From: Gillisella terrae
GTDB lineage: Bacteria > Pseudomonadota > Alphaproteobacteria > Rhizobiales > Rhizobiaceae
Direction of reading: 5' to 3'
DNA length: 64,000 nucleotides
Assembly: GCF_004801395.1 (NCBI RefSeq)
Contig: NZ_SSOA01000006.1
Span: forward strand, 1 to 64,000
Part shown: positions 17,533 through 28,700 of the stretch, piece by piece
Layout of the letters: each line of letters opens with the position of its first letter
Numbering within the stretch: position 1 is the first letter of the stretch
Position numbers and translations under genes: made by a program
Notes under the pieces: generated by a model
Databases searched by the model: none
What the model was told of the DNA's origin: nothing
What the model saw: the letters and a program-made list of their open reading frames with translations, nothing else

Positions 17533-19418
17533 CAAACGCAGCTGAAAAAACCATATACCGCAGTCCCATGGCTGAGCTGCGCGCTCTGAAGCGGCAGGAC
17601 TTGGCAGGATCAATCGGCAGGGTGCGCGCCATTCTCGCGGGCTTTTCCGATCCTCTGGACCTTGATGCTGCTGGTGCGTTGCTGTCCGGGCAGCAGGAGC
17701 AGTCCACGCTGGCAGGCATTGCGGGTCTTCGCAGTCAGAGATTGGCGGTTTTGGGCAGTTCTACGCTCGATACCTTACCCAACCTCTTGGCAGCCCTGCT
17801 GCTACGGGATGGCGTCGTGGCGCAAACGCGCCTTGCGGGCTTCAACCAGTGGCGGTTCGAGGTCTTGTCGGGCGGAGCGCTTTTGCGCGATCACAAACCG
17901 CAAGTGACCCTCTGCCTTCTCGACGATGAAGCAGTGTTTGCCGATATTGGCGATGCCCTTGATATGAGTGAGGTTGAGGCGCGGCTTGCACGTTTTGCCG
18001 GCGAGCTGCGTGACTGGGCTTCGGCTTGCCGCTCTCTGAGCGGTGGCCGGGTGGTTTTAACCACCATTCCGCTGTCGCCCCTTCGTCTTGCACGGCTGAT
18101 CGACTACCGTAACCGGGCGCGGCTGGCATCGGCATGGAGTGCGATGAATGCAGCCATTCTGGCGCTGTCTGCTGAGGAGGATGGGCCACTTGTGCTCTCA
18201 TTGGCCGAAACGGTGTCGGTTGCGGGGGCAAGCCCATTCGCCAGTCACCGCCTGCATCATGTGGCAGGTCAGGCCTATTGCGCTGACTTTTTGAAATGTG
18301 TTGCGCAAGAGCTGGCAACCGTTGTGAAAGCCAATCTGGGGCTTGCCAAAAAGTGCCTTGTGCTTGATCTCGATAACACCCTGTGGGGCGGTGTCGTTGG
18401 CGATGTCGGCACCGCAGGTCTGGAGATTGGCGGCTCCTATCCCGGATCGGCGCATCTTGAGCTGCAAGCGCTGGCGCGGGACTATATGCGGCAGGGCGTA
18501 TTGCTAACCGTTTGTTCGAAAAACGATGATGCCAACGCCCGTGATGCTTTGGCCAACCACCCAGAAATGCTGTTGCGACCAGATGATTTTACCGTCGTGA
18601 CCGCCAATTGGCAGCCGAAGGCCGAAAACATCCGCACTCAGGCCAAGACCATCAACATCGGGCTCGATGCCATGGTGTTTGTCGATGATCACCCGCTCGA
18701 GCGCGATGCCGTTCAATCCTTCTTGCCTGACGTGACTGTGGTCGATGTGCCTGACGATCCGGCAGGCTATGCGGCCACACTTGCCGCTGGCAACTATTTC
18801 AATCTGCTGGAACTGACAGAAGAAGATCGGCAACGGGTGGCCATGTATCGCGCAGAAGCCGCGCGCACGGAGCTGCAATCCGAGAGCCTGTCCATGGACA
18901 GCTATCTCGCTGGCTTGCAGTCGCGATTGACGATTGAACCCCTGAATGAGCTGAACAAAGGCCGCATCGTTCAGCTGTTTGCCAAAACCAACCAGTTCAA
19001 CCTGACGGGCCGACGCTTTACCGCTGATGACATTATTGCCGCAGAACTCTCTGTGTTCGCAGCAAGACTGTCGGATCGGTTTGGAGACAGCGGGCTGATT
19101 GCGGCGCTGGCAATTTCCAAGGCTGAGGACGGCAGCGCCATCGTTGAAAACGCCGTCATGAGCTGCCGGGTTTTTTCACGCGGGGTTGAGACGCTGCTCT
19201 TCGCCCTGCTTTTGAAAGCGGCGCGGGCCCAAGGCCTGCCTTCTGTGACCGGGCGCTTCGTCAAAACCGCGAAGAACAGCCAATTTGCCGAATTCTATTC
19301 AAACCTGGGTTTCACAGCAGAGGGCGAGGACGGCTTCCGTCATTTGCTCCAGAGCCTGCCGGAGACACCAGACTATCTTGAAATCACCGAAGGTGCGGAG
19401 GTGTTCCATGGCATATGA
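17529..19418 (+). CDS. FkbH-like HAD protein, D-1,3-bisphosphoglycerate:carrier glyceryltransferase
   Basis: 629 aa, the long form of the family. The first 280 residues are an SGNH-like N-terminal domain. The HAD core starts at LVLDLDNTLWGG (about residue 278) with VCSKND and VFVDDHPLER, and a GNAT-like C-terminal part ends the protein. FkbH enzymes take 1,3-bisphosphoglycerate, dephosphorylate it and load glycerate on a carrier protein. The carrier gene overlaps its 3' end by 11 nt. The ATG overlaps the KASIII stop. Confidence 0.9.
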   Translation: MTNAAEKTIYRSPMAELRALKRQDLAGSIGRVRAILAGFSDPLDLDAAGALLSGQQEQSTLAGIAGLRSQRLAVLGSSTLDTLPNLLAALLLRDGVVAQTRLAGFNQWRFEVLSGGALLRDHKPQVTLCLLDDEAVFADIGDALDMSEVEARLARFAGELRDWASACRSLSGGRVVLTTIPLSPLRLARLIDYRNRARLASAWSAMNAAILALSAEEDGPLVLSLAETVSVAGASPFASHRLHHVAGQAYCADFLKCVAQELATVVKANLGLAKKCLVLDLDNTLWGGVVGDVGTAGLEIGGSYPGSAHLELQALARDYMRQGVLLTVCSKNDDANARDALANHPEMLLRPDDFTVVTANWQPKAENIRTQAKTINIGLDAMVFVDDHPLERDAVQSFLPDVTVVDVPDDPAGYAATLAAGNYFNLLELTEEDRQRVAMYRAEAARTELQSESLSMDSYLAGLQSRLTIEPLNELNKGRIVQLFAKTNQFNLTGRRFTADDIIAAELSVFAARLSDRFGDSGLIAALAISKAEDGSAIVENAVMSCRVFSRGVETLLFALLLKAARAQGLPSVTGRFVKTAKNSQFAEFYSNLGFTAEGEDGFRHLLQSLPETPDYLEITEGAEVFHGI

Positions 19419-19644
19419 AGCCGTAGTTGTCGGCGTTATCGCCGAATTGCTGGATCTGGATGAGGATCAACTGGGGCCAGACACGGTGCTTGCGGGGGTC
19501 GAGGGCTGGGATTCCGTCAATGCCCTGCGGGTGTTGGTTTTTTTGGAGCGCGAAACCGCTCAGCCTGTTGATTATCAACTGTTCATGGCCGCTGAAAAGG
19601 TTGCGGACATCGTGAAGGCCATCAAAACGCCAGCGGTGACATGA
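19408..19644 (+). CDS. Stand-alone acyl carrier protein (glyceryl-ACP)
   Basis: 78 aa. The phosphopantetheine serine is in GWDSVNAL (about residue 36), where WDS replaces the usual LDS, as is common in FkbH partner carriers. It starts inside the 3' end of the FkbH gene and its stop overlaps the acyltransferase start. Its role would be to carry the glyceryl unit to the KASIII-like enzyme. Confidence 0.88.
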   Translation: MAYEAVVVGVIAELLDLDEDQLGPDTVLAGVEGWDSVNALRVLVFLERETAQPVDYQLFMAAEKVADIVKAIKTPAVT

Positions 19645-20414
19645 TGAATGCAATCATCCATCATTTCCCCAAAGAACGCGGGCACACTTACGCCTTCCTC
19701 AAGGACGCGCGAAACACCGCCCATATCTACCTTCTGGCGGATGTGGATGCCAGCGCAATAAAAGCCGCCCGGCTGGCTATAGACGGCGTGAATGGTAGCA
19801 AAATCAGCTACGTCAGCTTTATCATCAAGGCCGCAGCGCAGGTGATTGCCACCACAAAAGAAGCGCGCATGGTGCTGAAGGACGGACTTTCTCCAAAGCT
19901 TGTGACCACGCCAAATGTCACCGCCAAGGTCTTGTTCGACAAACACATCGGTCACACCCGATGCGTGGTTTCAGGCACGGTCAATGATCCCGATCTTGCC
20001 AGTTTGCGCGAAATTCAGGCCTCCGTTGATCTTCATAAGGCCGCCTCGGTGGGACCATCAGGGCCATTTGCTGCCCTGTCCAAACTGCATCGGCTGCCAT
20101 TGCCGCTGATGCGGCTGGCCTACAATCTCGTGCTTGGCAAGCCGCTGAAACGGGCAGCACTTCAAGGCAATTTCTCTGTGACCTCGGTGGGGCAGGAAGA
20201 GGTGAGCGCCATCCTGCCGATGATTGCCGGCACGATCGGCCTGGGTGTCGGACGGATTACTGAGAAGCCGGTTGTTGTTGATGGCCAAATCGTTGTGCGG
20301 CCTCAGTTCACACTGTCACTGACCTTTGATCACAGGGTGCTTGATGGCGCTCTGGCCGCCGAAATTCTCGGAAGCATCAAGAAACGTCTTGAAAACTGGG
20401 AGATAGAACAATGA
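19641..20414 (+). CDS. 2-oxoacid dehydrogenase E2-type acyltransferase (tetronate O-acetylation)
   Basis: 257 aa, containing only the catalytic domain of dihydrolipoyl acyltransferases, without lipoyl or E1-binding domains. The catalytic HxxxD is in FDHRVLDGALAAE near residue 232. In agglomerin and RK-682-type pathways such a stand-alone E2 domain acetylates the primary hydroxyl of the tetronate so that it can be eliminated. It is overlapped at both ends (ATGA) by neighbouring genes. The role follows from the cassette, not from the protein alone. Confidence 0.86.
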   Translation: MMNAIIHHFPKERGHTYAFLKDARNTAHIYLLADVDASAIKAARLAIDGVNGSKISYVSFIIKAAAQVIATTKEARMVLKDGLSPKLVTTPNVTAKVLFDKHIGHTRCVVSGTVNDPDLASLREIQASVDLHKAASVGPSGPFAALSKLHRLPLPLMRLAYNLVLGKPLKRAALQGNFSVTSVGQEEVSAILPMIAGTIGLGVGRITEKPVVVDGQIVVRPQFTLSLTFDHRVLDGALAAEILGSIKKRLENWEIEQ

Positions 20415-21640
20415 GCGATAGATATGAAACCGATGTTCTCGTGGTGGGGTCGGGGCCAGCCGGTGCGTTGATTGCCAATCTTCTGGTGCGGCGTGGTGTG
20501 AATGTTCTGCTGGCCGAAAAGGGCAGCGATATCGAGCGTAACTTTCGTGGCGAAACCATTGCCGCCCGTTCGGTGTTGACCTTGAGGGAGTTGGGCTTTG
20601 GGCCGAAGCTTGCCAGCCACGGCTTTGTCGAGCTGGAAGGAATTTCCTTCTGGGAAAAGGGCAAGAACATCATGTCGATGGATTATCGCAGATTTCCGAT
20701 CGATGCCTTGCCCATTGATATCCCGCAGCCCGCCATGATTGGCGCGTTCAATGACAGTTCTGCGGCCTACCCCAATTTCAAACTGTTGATGGGATATCAG
20801 TTCACGTCCCTGATTGAAGAGGGTGACGCGATCAAGGGCGCAAGACTGGAAGGTCCGGATGGTCAGATCCTTGAGGTTCGCTCGCGGTTGGTGATTGCGG
20901 CGGATGGCCGGTTTTCATTGGTGCGAAAAGCCTCTGGCCTCAAGGTGAAAATCACCCCGATGGAGCGGGATTTCGTCTGGTTCAAGTTTCCGCGCCCGTC
21001 CGGCTGGGCGCATGAATCGCAGCTTGTGGTCAAGAAGGACCGCCATCTTGTGATTCTGCCGACCTTCCCCGATCTTTTGCGCATTGGCTATAATTTGCCC
21101 AAGAAGGGCTTTGGCGATGCGCGCAAACAGGGGATCGCAGCCTTCCGGGACAGTATTTCTGATCTGGATCCGCGCCTCAAGGATCTTGTCAATCAACATA
21201 TCCAGTCGTGGAATGATACTTCGTTTCTGGAAATCTTCACCGCCGAGGTTGATCAATGGTCACGCGATGGCTTGCTGCTGATTGGTGATGCCTCTCACAC
21301 GGCCACACCCATTCTCGGGCAGGGGGTCAATCTTGCCCTTCAGGATACCATCTATTTTGCGCCAGTTATCGAGGAGGCGTTGAAAAACAGCACAGGTCCG
21401 CTTCCCTCCACGGCGCTGGAGCCGACCGCAAATGTGCGGCGTGCCCATAAGGCCATGGTGACCAAATTCCAGCGGCTTCAGGAGGCCAATCTTGCTCAGA
21501 GCTCGGCCCTTGGCACGATGATGCGCCGGGCGCGGATGCGGCTTCTCAATCTGAACCCCGCAAAATATCGGTTGATGGATAAGGTCATGAATGCCCCTCA
21601 CAACATGCCAATGGAGGCCCTCCATGGCAGAGTTGCCTGA
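20411..21640 (+). CDS. FAD-dependent monooxygenase/oxidoreductase (PHBH fold)
   Basis: 409 aa. Class A flavoprotein marks are VLVVGSGPAGALIANLL at the N-terminus, AADGRFS near residue 163 and LLIGDASHTATPILGQG near residue 287. It resembles both aromatic hydroxylases and geranylgeranyl-reductase-like enzymes. It lies between the acyltransferase and hydrolase genes of the tetronate cassette, where I know of no equivalent in the simple five-gene set, so it may oxidise the polyketide chain or the tetronate ring. It overlaps the hydrolase gene by 17 nt. Confidence 0.82.
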   Translation: MSDRYETDVLVVGSGPAGALIANLLVRRGVNVLLAEKGSDIERNFRGETIAARSVLTLRELGFGPKLASHGFVELEGISFWEKGKNIMSMDYRRFPIDALPIDIPQPAMIGAFNDSSAAYPNFKLLMGYQFTSLIEEGDAIKGARLEGPDGQILEVRSRLVIAADGRFSLVRKASGLKVKITPMERDFVWFKFPRPSGWAHESQLVVKKDRHLVILPTFPDLLRIGYNLPKKGFGDARKQGIAAFRDSISDLDPRLKDLVNQHIQSWNDTSFLEIFTAEVDQWSRDGLLLIGDASHTATPILGQGVNLALQDTIYFAPVIEEALKNSTGPLPSTALEPTANVRRAHKAMVTKFQRLQEANLAQSSALGTMMRRARMRLLNLNPAKYRLMDKVMNAPHNMPMEALHGRVA

Positions 21641-22712
21641 AGCCAAACAGTTTGTTGGTCTGCACGCCCGGCATATGGGCTTTACGCCAGCCTTTATCGA
21701 TGATGTGCTTGGGCGCATCAAGACCCTGGATGGGGAAGGCGCTGGATCATGGGTCGATGAATGGTCGGCCAAGGCGAAGGCCGAGGCTGATGCGGGCGAG
21801 CACCTCAAGGCGGCCAACCTCTATAATCTCGCCCGGTTTCCGGCTGCTGATAATGATGCCAAGCGCCTGGCTGGCAAAGCGTGCAGCGAAAATTTTGCGG
21901 TCTGGATGAAAGCTGCAAATGTCGGCGAGCGCCGCAAGATCAACGTTGGCAATGCCGCCCTGACAATTCTGTTTTCCCCCGCAAAGAAAAAGCAGGCACC
22001 TCTGGTGATCCTGATGGGCGGAATTGTTTCGCTCAAGGAGCAGTGGGGCAGCTTTCTCAAACTTGGCCGTAAAATCGGGGCCGCCGTTGCCATCGCGGAT
22101 TTTCCCGGCATGGGCGAAAATACCCTCACCTATGATCGATCCGCAGCCGATCTCTATGGGGCCATCATGGCGGCGGTTGCGGGTGAATGCGATATTTCGC
22201 GCACGCTGGTGGTGGCACCAAGCTTTGGTGGCTATCTGGCGGTATTACACAGTCTGAAGAACCCACGCATTCAGGGTGTTGTTACGGTTGGCGCGCCGCT
22301 GCGCAGTTTCTTTCTCGATCCGGTGGCAAAGGCAGGTATGCCCGCCATTTCACGGTTTGCTCTGTCCATCGCTCTCGGCTGTGAGAAAGAGAAGGTCGAT
22401 GATGCCTTGTCGGCACTGGCCTTGAGCACCGGCGAATTGAAGTCGGTTTCTGTTCCGCTGCACTACGTTGCGGCCCTTGAAGATGAAATTATCCCATCGT
22501 CCGAGTGGACCGATGCGCAGCAACTGGTTCCGCAATTTCATCTGCATGCTTTCAAGGATGTGCATGGCGCGCCCAATCATTTGATCGAGACCCGTCTTCT
22601 CATCCTGTCCATCCTGCTCCAGCACACGGGGCGGGCGATTTTAAGCCGTTTCATCACACAGATTTTGCGGTTCCGGTTGCGCTTTGCCGCCCCCCGCCTT
22701 CGTCCTTCCTGA
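21624..22712 (+). CDS. Alpha/beta hydrolase (FrsA-like), acyl-tetronate eliminase
   Basis: 362 aa. The nucleophile serine is in VAPSFGGYLAV (about residue 198), with aspartate in ALEDEIIP and histidine in APNHL. It matches the FrsA/DUF1100 type used in tetronate pathways to remove acetate from the acetylated ring and leave an exocyclic double bond. The start is supported by GGAGG six bases upstream and lies inside the previous gene. The function is inferred from its place beside the acyltransferase. Confidence 0.83.
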   Translation: MAELPEAKQFVGLHARHMGFTPAFIDDVLGRIKTLDGEGAGSWVDEWSAKAKAEADAGEHLKAANLYNLARFPAADNDAKRLAGKACSENFAVWMKAANVGERRKINVGNAALTILFSPAKKKQAPLVILMGGIVSLKEQWGSFLKLGRKIGAAVAIADFPGMGENTLTYDRSAADLYGAIMAAVAGECDISRTLVVAPSFGGYLAVLHSLKNPRIQGVVTVGAPLRSFFLDPVAKAGMPAISRFALSIALGCEKEKVDDALSALALSTGELKSVSVPLHYVAALEDEIIPSSEWTDAQQLVPQFHLHAFKDVHGAPNHLIETRLLILSILLQHTGRAILSRFITQILRFRLRFAAPRLRPS

Positions 22713-22720
22713 GGTCTATC

Positions 22721-25700
22721 ATGAAACAGTCTGCTTCCTCTTCAAACAATGCCCGCCAAGTACAACCCCGTCTGGCCGTTGTTGGCATGTCTGGCCGGTT
22801 TCCCGGTGCACCCAGCATGGATGACCTCTGGCAGCTGATGCTGCAACGGCGTGATGCGATCCGCCCGGTCCCTGCCGAAAAATGGGACGCAAACCAACAG
22901 CTTGATCCGCAAAAAAGCGTGCAGGCCGTGGGTGGTTTTCTCGAAGGCGTCGATCAGTTTGACCCAACCTTTTTTGGTATTTCGCCCAGAGAAGCCGAGG
23001 ATATGGACCCCCAGCAGCGTTTGATGCTGGAAGCAAGCTGGACGGCCCTTGAAGATGGCGGACAACGACCCGAAGTGCTGGCTGGAAAGCGCATCGGGGT
23101 TTATGTCGGCGCGTCCTGGCATGATTATGAAATTCTGCGCAAAGAAAATGGCGCACCAACAACCCAGCACAGCATTGTCGGCAACGCGCTGGATGTGGTT
23201 TCTGCGCGTGTCTCCTATTTCTATGGTTTCAAGGGACCGAGCCTCACGGTTGAAACCGGCTGTTCATCGGGCATGGTTGCCCTGCACATCGCCGCGCAGG
23301 CGCTTGCCTCCGGCGAAATTGAAGGCGCACTTGTTGGCGGCGTGAATTTGGTGATGGCACCGGATGTCTCCATCGGGCTTACGCATTTTGGTGGTTTATC
23401 GGCTGTTGGTCGTTGTCAGGCCTTTTCGGCCAGTGCCGATGGCTTTGTGCGCGGCGAGGGCATTGTTGCCTTTTATCTCAAACGTCTTGACGATGCCGTG
23501 GCCGATGGCGACCGCATCCATGCGGTGATTGTGGCGTCTGCCGTCAACAATGATGGTGGCGGCGATAGCTTGGTCACGCCAAGCCCTGCCGGACAGGAAG
23601 ATCTTCTCTCCACTATTTACAGCAAAGCCGGAATTCCGCTGGAAGATGTTCTGTACATCGAAGCCCACGGAACGGGCACTGCGGTTGGTGATCCGATTGA
23701 AGCGGGGGCCATTGGCCGCGTTCTTGGTCGCAAGCGCGCAGAAAAGGGATTGGAGCCGATCATTCTCGGTTCGGTCAAAACCAACATTGGCCATCTTGAA
23801 GCGGCGGCTGGCCTTGCGGGCCTGTCCAAGGCCATCATGGCGGTTGAAAAACGTCAGGTGCCTGCAAACCTGCATAGTGACGTGCTCAATCCATCGATTG
23901 ATTTTGCCGCATTGGGCCTGAAGGTCGCAAAAGAGCCAACACCGCTTCCAGCCGACAAGCCTTTCTATGTTGGCGTCAACTCCTTCGGCTGGGGTGGCAC
24001 AAACGCCCATATTGTTTTGACTCAAGCCCCTGAGCGCAAGGTCGAGGCCGCGCAAACCACGGATGCGCCTGTGCTTCTTGCCCTGTCTGGCCATAGCGAG
24101 GCGGCGCTGAAAGAAAGAGCGCGGCAGTTGATGGATGTGTTGGCAAGTGGTCAGCAAGACCTGCGTGACATTGCTGGCACGCTGGCGTGGCGGCGCGGCC
24201 ATCTGATGCGGCGCGTGGCCTTGGTGGGCAATGATGCGGCCACATTGGCGGCTGATCTTGAGCAGTGGTTGGCAACCAATGACGAGGCGGAGTTTACCGT
24301 GAATGGGACTGCGCGCAAATCTGGAAAGGTTGCCTTCGTGTTTCCCGGCCAGGGGTCGCAATGGGCTGACATGGGTGTTCACCTCTTAAAGGAAAGCCCG
24401 GCTTTTGCCTCGACAATGGAGCACTGTGCTGCGGCTTTGAAACCGCTTGTGGATTGGGATCTGATTGAGGTGATCTCCGGTGCGGCCGGAACCGATTGGC
24501 TTGATCGTGTCGATATCGTCCAGCCAGTGCTTTGGGCCATGATGGTGTCTTTGGCGGCGCTGTGGCGTGAGGCTGGCATTGTGCCGGATGTGGTGGTTGG
24601 TCACAGTCAGGGTGAAGTGGCGGCGGCCACGGTTGCCGGTATCTTGAGTTTCGAAGATGCGGCGCGTGTTGTGTCCAAGCGCTCATCCATCATTCGTGGC
24701 AAGGCTGGCCGGGGTCTGATGCTGGCCGTGGACCTTGATCTTGCTGGTGCCAGGGCCGCGCTGGAAGGATTTGAAGATCAGATTTCCATCGCCGTCAGCA
24801 ATGGGCCGCGCTCCACGGTGTTGTCCGGTGACGCCGAGGCCGTGATGACGCTCAAGGAATTGCTGGATGCGGAAGAGACCTTCAACCGCCTGATCAAGGT
24901 CGATTATGCCTCGCATAGTCACCACATGGATGAATTCAAGGAAGAGTTGCACGCAGCCCTCACGGATATCCAGCCTATGGCGGGTGATATTCGGCTGGTT
25001 TCGACCGTGGATATCCGGGACATGCAGGGCGCGGAACTCGATGCCACCTATTGGGTGCGCAACCTGCGTGAGCCTGTGATGTTTGCCGACGTGATGACCG
25101 GGTTGTTTGCCGAGGGCGTGACCCACGTTATCGAGGTTGCACCGCATAAGGGCCTCGCTCCGGCCATCGAACAATTGGCCGCGGATCAGCCTGATCCGCC
25201 CATTGCACTCTCAACCATGCTGCGTGACATGGGTTCCCTCAAGGATGTGGTGCTGTTTCATGCGCGGGCCTATGCCGCCGGGCTTTCGCCCTTCGGCCTG
25301 TTGCCAAAAGCCGATGTTGCGCTGCCCGCCTATCCTTGGCAACGCAGCCGTTATTGGATCGGTGCGCCGCGTCGTAAAGGCTCTGGCCGCAGCGGGCTTG
25401 AGGTTGAACTCTTGCCATCCTCGAAGGAACCGGATGCTTGGGAAGGCGTGCTGGAGATTGGCGTAGAGGATAATCCATGGCTGGTGGATCACAAGGTCCA
25501 TGAAGCTGTGGTCTTTCCCGGCGCTGGCATGATGGCGCTGGCGCTGGCGGCTGCACGTGCGCGCACCGGCGTCATGCCTGCCCAATTGAGCGCCGTGAAA
25601 TTCATGGGTGATCTGACCATTGCCGATGAGCCGGTCCGCGCCAGCCTGACCGTGCAGGACACCATCACCGATGGTGGCACTGTGACCCTGCGGTCCCTGC

Positions 25701-28700
25701 CAAGGGGAAGCAGTACATGGACCGACAATGCCACAGCCCGCTTTCACAATCGCTTGTCGCCGACCGAGACACGCCCGTTCCCCGAGTATCTGTTAGGCGC
25801 AGAAGCCCTCTCCATTGAAGACTTCTACAGCAAGACAGCGGCGCGCGGCATCCATTATGGACCGGCGTTCCAGGGAATACGGCAGCTTTTCCAAAACGAG
25901 GCCGACGTGCTTGCCGAGATTGCCTTGCCAAAGGTGGCGCGGGCCAGTGCCCGCCCTCATGGCCTGCATCCGGCGCTTTGGGATGCGGCTTTGCAAAGCG
26001 CGCTGGCGCTGTTTCCGGGCGATGCCACGGTGGTGCCGGTTGCGGTTGCCAAAGTGGCCTTCTTCACGGACCCGCAGGAGCCAGTGACCGAGGTTTATGC
26101 CCATGCGACCGTCCGAAATACCGATAGCGACACGCAACACTATGACATTTTCCTCTACAATGGCGACAAGAGCATTCTCGCCAGCATGGAAGGCATAGCA
26201 CTGCATGTGCTTGACCAGCGTCATGACGATGGTGAGGAAGCAGGCCGGAGTTTCAGACTAAGCTTTGTTCCGGCACCGCGTCAGAAGCAGGCCTCTCCTG
26301 CCAGCTGGATCATCTATGGTCGTGACGAAGACGGAGCCGATGCGCTTGCCGATGCGCTGACCCATGCAGGCGGCAAGGCCCTGCGCGTGCAATCCGGGCC
26401 GCTGCCAGACAAGACCGATGCCGCTGGCGTGGTTTATATGGCACCTTGCGCACGTTCCGGTATTGAGGCCCAGAAGCGCGGATTGTTTGAGCTGTCCCAA
26501 TTGGTCAAAGCCGCAGGTTCTTTGCCCTCGCTTCCGCAGCTCGCCATTGTCACGGCAAACGCTCGCACTGTCGAAGGGGATAGTCTGGCAGATGCAGGTG
26601 CCGGGTTATATTGGGGCTTCCTGCGCGTCTTGCGGCGAGAACATCCCGAATTACAGGGCATTGTCCTTGATATTGATCCCTCGGCACCCTCATGGGCCGA
26701 TGAGAGCGCGGCAGAACTTCTCTCCCAAACCGGAGAGGATCAGGTTGTGCTGCGTCAGGAAAAGCGCTGGGTAGGACGCCTAAGCCAGACCAAGCCGCAG
26801 GAAGAGCCTGCGAGCACGGCATGGAAGACTCCGGCGCAACCTTTCCGTTTGGTGTCGGCACGGCCCGGTTTCTGGGACGGTCTGGAGTACCGACCGCTGG
26901 CGCGCACCGCGCCCGGCAAGGGAGAGGTTGAGGTTGCCGTCAAGGCCGCAGCACTCAATTTCATCGATGTGATGAAAGCCATGGGAACCTATCCGGGTCT
27001 TGATGAAAAATCCTCTCGGCTTGGCGGTGAATGCGCGGGCGAAGTGGTTGCCCTTGGCGAAGGTGTCACCGAATTTGCGGTGGGGGATCGTGTGGTGGCC
27101 TGCACCTTCGGCTCATTCGCGTCCCATGTGACAGTGGATGTGCGCCATGCCCGGCGCATTCCGGCCCATGTGTCGGATGCCGATGCAGCCGCTCTGCCAC
27201 TGGTGATGGCGACCGCCTGGTATGGACTGATTGACCTTGCCGATCTGGAAGCGGGCGAAACCGTTCTGATCCACTCGGCCACCGGCGGGCTTGGTCTGGC
27301 GGCCATTCAGATTGCCCGTATGCGCGGGGCGCAGGTGATTGCCACCGCAGGCAGTGAGGACAAGCGGCAGATTCTGCGGGACATGGGAATTGACCATGTG
27401 TTTGACTCCCGCAGCCTTGATTGGGTCGATGCCGTTAAATCCGTCACCGAGGGCAGGGGGGTTGATGTTGTTTTGAACTCCCTGACCGGTGCCGCCATTC
27501 CGCTGGGGCTTGAAAGTCTGGCGGAGGACGGTCGCTTTATCGAAGTCGGCAAAAAAGACATTTACGGCGGTCGCTCGATCAACCTTGGGGTCTTCAAGGG
27601 TCGCATATCGATCTCAGCCGTCGACCTCGCGGGCCTGATGGAGCGCCGCCCCAAGCGGTTCGCACGCCTGATGCATGATGTCTGGCAGGCCGTGGATGCT
27701 GGAAAGCTGAGCGTGCTGCCGGTGATGACTTACAGTTTTGCGGATGCCGCAGAAGCCTTGCGCACCATGGCAAAGGGCAATCACGTTGGCAAATTCGTAC
27801 TGACCACACCGGAATCGGTTGCCCACGTTGCGCCAGAGCCTTTGCGGGCTGGCCGATACCGCAGCGATGCCACCTATGTGCTGAGTGGCGGTCTCGGCGC
27901 GCTGGGCCTGTCTCTGGCAAGCCATCTGGTTGAGCATGGCGCGGGTGCCATCGCCTTGCTCGGGCGCTCTGCTCCCACCATCGATGCTTCTTCGGCCATA
28001 GAAGCGCTGCGGGCCAAGGGGGCGGATGTCCGAAGTTTTGCCGTTGATGTGGGCGACGCAGTGGGGCTGGAGAGCGTGCTGCACTCTATCCGCACCGATA
28101 TGAAGCCAATTCGTGGTGTTGTTCATGCAGCGGGCCTGCTGGATGATGCATTGATTGTCAATCTGACCCCGGAACAGGTGGAGCGGGTTCTGCGCCCTAA
28201 AGTGGATGGTGCCATCCACCTTGATCGACTGACGCGCACTGATCCGCTTGATCTGTTTGTACTTTTCTCCTCGGCCGCATCGCTGTTTGGCAATGCCGGT
28301 CAGGCGGTCTATGCCTCTGGCAACGCCTTTCTCGATACGCTTGCGGAAGTCCGACGCCTTGAAGGGTTGCCAGCCCTTGCCGTGCAATGGGGGCCATTTG
28401 CCGAAATTGGCCTTGCCGCAAAGGATGACATTCGCGGTGCCCGTCTGGAAGAACGCGGGATGGGCAGTTTTACCGCACAAGAAGGCTGGAATGCGCTGAC
28501 ACGCTATCTTCTGGAGGGTGAGGTGCAGGTGGGCTATGTGCCGCTCAATCTGCGTCAGTGGTTTGAAGCCTATCCCGATACGGCGGCCCAGAGCAGTTGG
28601 CAGCTTTTGCTGGAGGCTTCCAAGAGCGGAGGTCAGGCAACCACCGGGCAGGACTTCAAACTGCATCTGGAGGCAGCCCCGGAAGGCGAAAGACTGAGCC

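Noticed and set aside
19641-20414. A housekeeping pyruvate or 2-oxoglutarate dehydrogenase E2 subunit
   Set aside because: Lipoyl and E1-binding domains are absent, no E1 or E3 genes are near, and the gene is locked by overlaps into the tetronate cassette.
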